In this document: piece by piece, positions 56,499-64,000 of the stretch
Layout: each line of letters starts with the position of its first letter
Position numbering within the stretch: position 1 is the stretch's first letter
From: Wurfbainia villosa
Taxonomy: Eukaryota > Streptophyta > Magnoliopsida > Zingiberales > Zingiberaceae
Assembly: GCA_025175895.1 (NCBI GenBank)
Contig: CM045987.1
Location: 107,869,040 to 107,933,039 of the forward strand
Direction of reading: 5' to 3'
Length of the DNA stretch: 64,000 bases
Notes under the pieces: generated by a model
What the model saw: the letters and a program-made list of their open reading frames with translations, nothing else
Database searches by the model: none
What the model was told of the DNA's origin: nothing
Translations under genes and position numbers: made by a program

Positions 56499-56628
56499 AG
56501 CATGCATCACATACATACAAGCATTATTCTAGCATGCATCATATACATACAAGAAAAATATCCTAGCATGCATCATATACATACAAGCATTATTCTACTA
56601 GCATGCATCACATACATACAAGCAAAAT

Positions 56629-56660
<32 letters not shown>
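56499..56660. repeat. ~33-bp tandem repeats followed by (AT)n
   Basis: AGCATGCATCA starts at 56499, 56531, 56565 and 56600. A run of alternating TA of about 28 bases follows. Confidence 0.85.
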
Positions 56661-56668
<8 letters not shown>

Positions 56669-57179
56669 TGTGATGTGGTCATGACCCTACTACGATCTTC
56701 TCAAGCCAATGAGAAGATCTGATAGTCAACCTAGGGCTAGCGGCTTCTCCAAGTGCTTCCTTTGACCGCCATGTGTCGTCGGCACCCTTCTCGTAACTTC
56801 GTCTACAAGTGGACTTTCCACCGCTCCATTTTGTACATTACAAATATGAAACTCGAATTACATTCGAGTCTAAAACTATTTACAACTAGAATTTCAAAAG
56901 AAGAGGTACGACGCACAGGTCGCATACACTATACAACACACACACCCACAAAAACGACACGCATGTCGTATTATGAATTACAACACATCATCATCCAATC
57001 ATATTGGGTTTCTTGGGCCATGAAAATCATAGAATTATACATAATTCTAAATTATGTATTTTTACAGAAAATTTCTATAATTTTTCCTATTTTTTTCAAT
57101 TTTATGAGTCACCTCTCCGTAACGGTCCCGCTAAGCGGTTTCCGGGCGCGATCACGGGACAAGGCCCCTTTCGGGGATA

Positions 57180-57192
57180 GGGGCAGCGCCCC
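57180..57192 (-). promoter_or_regulatory. GC dyad in copia E leader
   Basis: GGGGCAGCGCCCC. On the minus strand it equals the 13 bases at 1820-1832 in the leader of the 742 element. It lies about 285 nt after the PBS. Confidence 0.65.
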
Positions 57193-57463
57193 TACTCACA
57201 AAATAAACTTTGCGAGTATTCATACTATGATCTTACAGAGACTTAAGTCGCTGTCCCAAAAACATAAAGCGAGAACTCGCCGTTTCGGAGAGTTTTTCTC
57301 GATGGTTGAAGCATACAAGTGTCCCAACACTCGTTGCTTCGACTCTTCGAGAAAAATACCCAAAAATTCTATAAAATAGGAAATTTACAGAAACATAAAA
57401 ATATGTAATTTTTATATCTAATACAAAAACTACAAAAACGAAACACATACATGCTTCGCACGT

Positions 57464-57476
57464 GGCTCTGATACCA
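57464..57476 (-). promoter_or_regulatory. primer binding site of copia E
   Basis: Minus strand TGGTATCAGAGCC, one base from the 5' LTR. Confidence 0.93.
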
Positions 57477-57477
57477 C

Positions 57478-59300
57478 TGTTGGACTTTTCGAGCCATAAA
57501 AACCACTTTTTGCATTGCGAAAACCCCGGAAGTTCGGCCACGGATCCGTGCGAAGTATAACAAATAAAACTAACATGTATGTGTTTAATACCTTTAGATC
57601 TACTCTAGATCTACATGATAAGAAATTACCCTTGAAGCGATGCCCTTCGGTTATCCCGCTCGTCCAAAAGGATTGCCGGAACTCGTGAGTGTCAAGTGCA
57701 CACTCCTCTATTGGTATCCACACAAGCAATAGGTGGAGAAAAGACAATCTTGAGTGTGCTAGCACTCATTGAAGGTCTCGGCAAAATGGAGGATTGAGAG
57801 AGAACTTGAGTGGAGCAAGGAAGAAGATGAAGTTGGAGTTACCACACAAATGAATTTCCTCCATCAAGCCTCCTAAAGTGGTCGGCCACTTATTTGGGAG
57901 TTACATGCATGCATGTAACTCCAAGAGCCAATGACTCTTGGTCTCCCTCATGAGGTGGCACCCCATGATAAGTCCATGATGATGTGGAACACCATCATTG
58001 GCCGGCCCACATGCCATGCCACCATGACATGGCAATTGGTTAAGTCAAAATTGACCATTCATCTTCCCTCTCAAGTTAAGTCAAACTTGACCTCTTATCT
58101 CCCATGGTTGATCAAATCTAACCACTTGATTCAAGTCAATTTGATTTAATGAATCTCTATTCATTAATTTAAATTGACTCAATGAATCAAATCTAAATTA
58201 GACTCATTCAACACTTGAATCAACTTGAGTCTAACTCAATTAGTCTAATTTGGATTACTCTTAATCCAATTTGGTTCATCCCATAAACCTAATCCTCATG
58301 GTTCATCATATGAACCTAATCTCCATCTAATTGCCCTTTGTGTGTGACCCTATAGGTTCTTGTAATGTTGGCAACGCCCCTAAACCGATTTAGAAACATA
58401 AGCAATGAGCGGTATCTAGCAACACATCATTGCTACCCAAGTTACAAGAATGTTGAGCTCCAACATCACCTTTGTGACTACTAATTGTGACTCTCACAAT
58501 ATGTGACAATGCCCCTCTATTCTTGACATCTAGGTTGACCAATTGAGGCATAGACCGTGTCATCCTCGGTACAATCTATATCTTGAACTCCAAGTAGACT
58601 CAATCTAATCAAATGAGCTCAATATCTCATATTGTCTCATTTGGGCATGGTCATGCCTTCGTGGTCTCACTCTATAAAGAATAACGATGTCTCTCCCGTC
58701 ATATAGGAGGGATAGATCCCATCTACATCACTCACATCCCTCTGCATAATTTGTCACATACCCAGTAATCGCCTTTATAGTCCACTCATTTATGAGTGAC
58801 GTTTGACGAAGCCAAAGTATGCAACTCCTTATGTAGGGAACCATGGTGACTTCAGGTCTACGGACTAATAGTCATACTAATAGCCACATGAGAAAGTATA
58901 TGACACTCATATAACGATCCATGATACTTTCTCATTGCGAGTCATTCAGTATACATTCTCCAATGCATACCCATGTGTCAACTTGATATCTCATATCCAT
59001 GACTTGTGATATCAAGTCATCGTGTTGACCTACATGCTAGTCTTTATGCAATAACATTGTCCCTGAATGTTAATACTTGACTAGGAATAATTAAGAGTAG
59101 TGTTCTCTATATCATCTCATTATCAATTCAACCAATCGATTGATATAGATAAGAACCTACTACTCAAGGACATTATTATATTTAGTTATTTAGCACCAAT
59201 ACAAGTAAATATAATAATCATGCCTTTATAAATAGGAATATGATACAATAAAGTCCATACAACAATCATCACATGATTGACTCTAGGGCTTTCACTAACA
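57478..59300 (-). repeat. 5' LTR of copia E
   Basis: TGTTGGACTTTTCG...TTTCACTAACA in plus view, 1823 bp, nearly identical to 38079-39532 plus 42847-43221. CATCG follows as target duplication. Confidence 0.94.
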
Positions 59301-59864
59301 CATCGACCCAGAGCAGTCGACTGCTATCTATAGCAGTTGACTGGCATCGGGTAAAACCTCAAACAAACCATTTGTTTGAGCATCCAACTTAACCAAATGT
59401 CGGGTAAACCTCAAACCTAAGTTTGAGCATCCGACTCTTGACTTAGCCATTCGGCCAAGTTCACCTATGAGCTACCGTTACAATCTCTCATCTCCCTTGG
59501 AGTCCCTCACCGAAGCTGGTTTCGTCCAGCCACACCCCTCGGATGCACCAAGCACACGGCTTTGCAATTCCATCCTTCGCGTCTCGCCCTGAAGTCTACT
59601 TCCTTTGGCTTCACTCCAATGCTCCTCATCCGGCGGTCCCTCGGATGCACCAAGCGCACGACTTCCGCAATGACATCCTTCACCGACTCAAGGACCCGAG
59701 CCATTAGATGGTGAACTCACCAATGCTTTCATCAAGCTAACCATGTGCGATTTACTAAGTCCTGAACAACATAAACGCATATATCAAATCACATAAACAA
59801 CCTAACTTAAACCGTTTGCCACACACATCAAAACCACTTCATACTTGGGTTGATTGCCCTAACA
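59301..59864 (-). repeat. 3' LTR of element G, right part
   Basis: It continues 37971-38078 beyond copia E, with CAGTCGACTG motifs at 59317-59345 and the LTR end GATTGCCCTAACA. It matches 63475-64000. Confidence 0.88.
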
Positions 59865-59878
59865 ATCTCCCCTTTTTG
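59865..59878 (-). promoter_or_regulatory. polypurine tract of element G
   Basis: Minus strand AAAAAGGGGAGAT-type tract abutting the LTR. Confidence 0.8.
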
Positions 59879-60994
59879 ATGTGTGGCAACATGTTTAAGT
59901 TAGGTAAAATATTAACCAAATACATAAAGAAGGAAAGCATGTAAAACAAATATGAGCATCAAACACTCCCCATTAATACATGCAACTCCCCCTTAACACA
60001 TGCTAATTCTCCCCCTAGCATGATTAACTTAAACTCAACATTTCTCCCCCTTTGACACCATCAAAAACATTAAACATAAGTCATATAACATGGCATCAAA
60101 ATCTAATGGAAGAAAAATACCAAAACATGCTGAAAACACCCAAAATAGGTTGTGCACAGTTCCATCAGTCGATTGCGTCAAAACGCCAGTCGACTGGCAC
60201 CAATATTTTAGCCTTTTCTGATTTCGGAACCCAATTTCAGAAATGCATTAAAAATTATAGAAATTTTGAAAAATCATAAAATTCAGGGAACATATTTTTC
60301 ATAAGTCCCTCTATCAAGGAAAAATAATTTTTTTCATGAAAATTCATTCTATTTTCAAAAATTAGGCAACAACTCAAAAGGAGTAAAATGTCTTAATTTT
60401 GTATCAACTTGAAAGCTAGTTTTGCCTTAGAAACTTTTCAAAACATGAACTCTCAGTTTTTGAAATATGAAATGGTTTTAAAAAATTTAAAATATTCAAC
60501 CATGATCTTTGGGCAATATGTCCATGAATCAAACATAAGCTTTCCCCATGGTTGGTCTATGATTGCTCTATTATGATACACTTAATAATCCATCTAAATG
60601 CCATAAGCATTAGTGAATTAATTGTATCATCCTAACATCTCACCCATTGCTATGTTTTCAATCAAGTTAGCCTTATAGTGAGTGTGAGATGTTCCTAAGG
60701 TATTATACTTAACCATCAATTTCATGAAATTCTACCCAAGGTCAAGTATATATCATTCAAAAATACCCATCATGATTATAACACAAATATTATCATTTAA
60801 TTTGCATATTATGATCATAATACAAGTATAACATTCAATTCATAAATCATGATCATTCATCAAGTATAAAATCAAGTACAAATCATGATTTAAACATTAT
60901 AGCCAAATCATCCACCATGCTCATAATAACTTAAATACTCCCCAACTTCAACATAAGTCAACCATTTAGCATGATATAAAATAAGTCCAATATG
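59879..60994 (-). other. noncoding 3' spacer of element G
   Basis: Homologous to 46928-48183 of H. It contains CAGTCGATTG and CAGTCGACTG at 60165-60200. No pol. Confidence 0.7.
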
Positions 60995-62674
60995 GTTAAC
61001 TATCTTAGGTTTCTGTAATCCTTGAGGATTGTCTTGGGAACCCAATAAAATTCTTTCCAATGGGTTCACCAAGTACTCCTTTGGGATCCATTTCCTAACT
61101 ACCATTGTTGTTTTGGATTGTCCCCTAACAATTAGACAATGGTAGGCTTTTTCATTTTTAGATCCCTTATAACCTAAGCCCTTCTTGTTAAAGCTAGCCC
61201 CTTCGCTCCCAATTATCATGTTCAAAGTGTTGGAGCCAATTGTGAATTTCTCTAGGCCCTTAGTGAGAAAATCTACCTTTTCCCTTAAGCTCCTATTCTC
61301 TTATACTAAGCATGCATCATTAACACTATAAGAGATATCATTAACATGTGAGCATGCTTTTTCAAGTTTTTCTTCTAATTTCCTAATATCATCAAGCATG
61401 CATTTATTCTTCTTCTTACTCCTAAATAAATCTCTAGTAAGACTTGAAATCATTGAAACAATCTTTTTGGGAGAGAGATTCGTTACCTCACTTACCCAAT
61501 CTCCTTCTTCCGATTCCGATGAGGTAGATGCTCCCCCTACACTTGAGCTCTCCTCCTCACTTGTGCTTCCTTCTTGCTTGGATGAGGAGGAGTTCAAGTC
61601 TTCTATCACCATAAGTGCAAGGTTTGTGAATGCTTCTTCTTCCTCCAATGAGGATGGATCATCCCATGTGGCCTTCAAGCTTTGCATCTTCCCCTTTCCT
61701 TTTCCCTTGGATTTTTTTTCTTCATCCTTCTTCTCGCTTCCATTCTTCTTGTCTTCTTTCTTTCTCCTTTCTTCCTTGCTTTTGTTCAAGAGAGGACAAT
61801 CATCTCTCATGTGTCCCTCTCCTTGGCAATTGTAGTATATGATTTTTCTCCTCGGCCTTCTCCTATCATGATACTTGTTAAATTTAAAATTCTTTAAAAC
61901 ACGTCTCACATTCCTTACCATATATGTTTCCTCATTACTATTCATTGATGAGGAGGATTCTTCATCCGATGAGGAAGGTGGAGTCTCCTTCTTCTTCTTC
62001 CCTTTGTCGGCTACTAGTGCTAATCCCCTTGATGGTTTAATTGAATCTTCTACTATACCTTCAAGCCTAGTTTCATGTAATTCCATAGTGGAGAAAAATT
62101 CTTCTAGAGTACTTACCTCTAGATTCTTGGAGATGTAGAATGAATCCACCATATAACTCCATTTGGATGACCGAGGGAATGCATCTATCGCCTTCATTAC
62201 TATGTTTCAGTTTGAAAGCTTCTCTCCTACACTTGTCAAACCAGTGATTATTTCCTTAAACCTAAAATGCAAGGAAAATACCTTTTCTCCTTTTTCTAGC
62301 TTAATGTTTCTTAATTGCGATCGGAGAAGGTCCCATCTTGCAAGCTTTGCCTCGGAGGTGCCTTCATGGAGCTCTACAAGCTTTTCTGACATTTCCTTGG
62401 CGCTAGAACACTCTCCAATTCGGTTGATCTCTTGTTGAGGGAGCACATTGTATAGATGGTGCTTGGCCTTTGAATTTGCCAAGTGCTCCTCTCTTTGCTT
62501 CTTGGTCCATCTTGATTTTTCTAGCATTCTCCATTCTTCGTCCCTAGGTATCTTGAAACCACTATCCATGATTAGCATTATATCAAAGTCCGTTTCGAAG
62601 AATACCTCCATTCTCTTTTTCCACTAAGAGAAATTGCCTTCAAACTTGGGTAGATGAATGTTGGAGTTAGCCAT
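60995..62674 (-). pseudogene. one-knuckle copia gag of element G
   Basis: Minus ATG at 62672-62674 (MANSNIHLPKFEG), with a stop before WKKRMEVFFETDFD. A second stop follows VGEKLSN and a third follows NDACLV. Between them lie FPRSSKWSYMVDSFYIS, LEEFFSTMELHETRLEG, a knuckle with its first Cys changed to Tyr (YYNCQGEGHMRDDC), a Lys-rich then acidic Ser/Glu-rich region, SSLTRDLFRSKKKNKCML with a coiled coil, and LNMIIGSEGASFNK. A frameshift spoils the last WVPKS box near 61010. It is highly similar to the gag of H. Confidence 0.9.
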
Positions 62675-62718
62675 TGTCATTGATTGTTGCAGCGGTGAGT
62701 TTGGTGACAATCTCCTCA

Positions 62719-62731
62719 CCCTGATACCACT
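62719..62731 (-). promoter_or_regulatory. primer binding site of element G
   Basis: Minus strand AAGTGGTATCAGGG; the tRNA-Met match TGGTATCAG is followed by GG where AGC is usual. Confidence 0.8.
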
Positions 62732-64000
62732 TGTTGGAGGATCGTGGTCCGGCTAGAGGAGGGGTGAATAGCCCTCGATGTGTACGATGGAATTCTCTTG
62801 CATCTTAATGGTCTACAATCGAAGTTAGCGTAGCGGAAATACTAACAATAAAGACAATTAAGCAAATACAACAAGTAAAGAGAAGCAAACGCTAAGACGA
62901 AGATGTAACGTGATTAACGACTCTTGCCGCTAATCGACGGACGATTCGTAAGGCGAATCACTCACTCAACAATCCACTAGTCTCTCCTTCAAGGTGAAGG
63001 TAAACCTTCTTACACAAATCACTCTCTCTTACAATAAGATTGAAATAAACACAAGAAGAGGAGTGTTAAAACGTGTTGGGCACTTGGGAGAAGTTTAAGA
63101 GTTAAGTATTAGCCTCTCAAGAGTACCCAAGGTCTCTTCTTATAGGGAAGAGGTCATTCTTCCCGTTGGGCAGTGAGCAGTCGACTGATGCAACCATCAG
63201 TCGACTGCTGCTGTAGTCATTGCCTTACAACGGCTTCATCCACATTGGTGTTCAACCAATGACTTCCTAATCAGTCAACTGATCATGCCCATCAGTCGAT
63301 TGATAGAGTCATTAGTCGAGTGATCTAGGCGATCAGTTGACTTTCAAACCTTCTATTCCCACGACCACCTTCAGCAGTCGATTATCGTCCCTTGGCAGTC
63401 AACTAATTGTGCAACAGTTGACTACTGGGCCAGAAAGCCATCAGTCGAACATCGATCGAGCACTAGTTGAGTGCCATCGAACAAGAGCAGTCAACTGCTA
63501 TCTATAGCAGTCGACTGGCGACGGGTAAAACCTCAAACAAATCATTTGTTTGAGCATCTGACTTAACCAAACATCAGGTAAATCTCAAACCTAAGTTTGA
63601 GCATCTGACTCTTGACTTAGCTATTCGTCCAAGTTCACCTATGAGCTACCGTTACAATCGCTCAATCTCTTATATCCCTCAGAGTCCCTCACCGAAGCTC
63701 TCTTTGTCCGGCCACGTCCCTCAGATGCACCAAGGGCATAGTTTCGCAATGCCATTCTTCGCATCTCACCCTGAAGTCTGCTTCCTTTGGCTTCACTCCA
63801 ATGCTCCTCGTCCGACGGTCCCTCAGATGCACCAAGCACACGGCTTCCGCAATGCCATCCTTCACCGACTCAAGGACCCGAGCCATGAGATGGTGAACTC
63901 ACCAATGCTTTCATCAAGCTAACCATGTGCGATTTACTAAGTCCTGCACAACTTAAACGCACATATCAAATTACATAAACAACCTAACTTAAACCTTTTT
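62732..64000 (-). repeat. 5' LTR of element G, cut by window edge
   Basis: TGTTGGAGGATCG... in plus view. It aligns with the LTRs of H, has CAGTCGACTG-type motifs at 63178-63525, and runs to the window end without reaching its terminal CCTAACA. The segment 63361-63530 is uninterrupted at the point where copia E inserted in the 3' LTR. Confidence 0.9.

Larger units (their letters stand above)
55829..57463 (-). other. leader of copia E
   Basis: 1.6 kb between PBS and gag without a credible gene. It holds four copies of AGCATGCATCAYATACATACAAG (56499-56625), an (AT)n tract (56632-56660) and the GGGGCAGCGCCCC dyad (57180-57192). Confidence 0.75.
38079..59300 (-). mobile_element. copia E: Ty1/copia retrotransposon with pol
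   Basis: LTRs 57478-59300 (5') and 38079-43221 (3', enlarged by solo LTR F). Flanks are CATCA and CATCG. Minus-strand order is PBS, leader, gag, protease, integrase, RT, RNase H, PPT, the copia order. Element H interrupts integrase. A paralogous empty site lies at about 63470-63480. It has one clear frameshift in gag, one in integrase and a handful of stops, but the catalytic motifs are preserved. Confidence 0.95.

Noticed and set aside
57120..57200. Possible rDNA fragment because of its GC-rich hairpins
   Set aside because: Short, lies between PBS and gag of copia E and matches the other copia leader rather than rRNA.

Overview
This window is plant nuclear heterochromatin. I find no host protein-coding gene, rRNA or tRNA gene in it. 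It is a stack of nested LTR retrotransposons from a flowering plant. Reasons: Athila-type Ty3/gypsy elements primed by tRNA-Asp, Ty1/copia elements primed by initiator tRNA-Met (TGGTATCAGAGC), and transition-rich CpG decay between paired LTRs. I cannot name the species. Layout. (1) 1-3354: a decayed copia gag, interrupted by a copia LTR (742-1316) with PBS, leader and a gag scrap. (2) 3355-36895: an outer Athila-like element on the minus strand, broken by four insertions. These are a gag-only copia element A (6141-17943, +) whose 3' LTR holds a second gag-only element B (10983-17491, +); an inner Athila-like element (21138-30659, -) inserted in the outer RNase H domain; inside that, a solo LTR C (26413-28009); and a solo LTR D (32964-35195). 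(3) 36896-37970: a copia 3'-end-like remnant. (4) 37971-64000: a gag-only copia element G on the minus strand, its 5' LTR running off the window. Its 3' LTR is split by a pol-bearing copia E (38079-59300, -). E carries a solo LTR F (39533-42846) in its 3' LTR and a gag-only element H (45685-54306, -) in its integrase. H in turn carries an aberrant element I (48853-51950, +) inside its gag. Most insertions have clear TG...CA ends and 5-bp target duplications (gtaaa, tgagg, tataa, taaac, acttt, atgaa, tcttc exact; agtgY, gtacM and catcR with one mismatch), so the order of insertion can be read directly.

How the parts relate. Only E and the outer Athila carry pol, and both are broken. A, B, G, H and I carry gag but no recognisable protease, integrase or RT, so they look like non-autonomous gag-only (TR-GAG style) elements that would need pol in trans. 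The two Athila copies have complementary losses: the inner keeps gag, protease and the env-position ORF but has lost RT/RNase H/integrase, while the outer keeps RT/RNase H/integrase but has lost protease.

The most unusual signals are: element I, which has no normal 5' LTR, starts with a 100-bp near-perfect hairpin, yet has TG...CA ends and a 5-bp duplication; tandem short hairpins with compensatory arm changes in the LTRs of B, C and I; arrays of the palindrome CAGTCGACTG shared by several LTR families, replaced by CGATCG-type palindromes at homologous places in sister copies; and a GGGGCGCTGCCCC dyad in the leaders of two copia elements.
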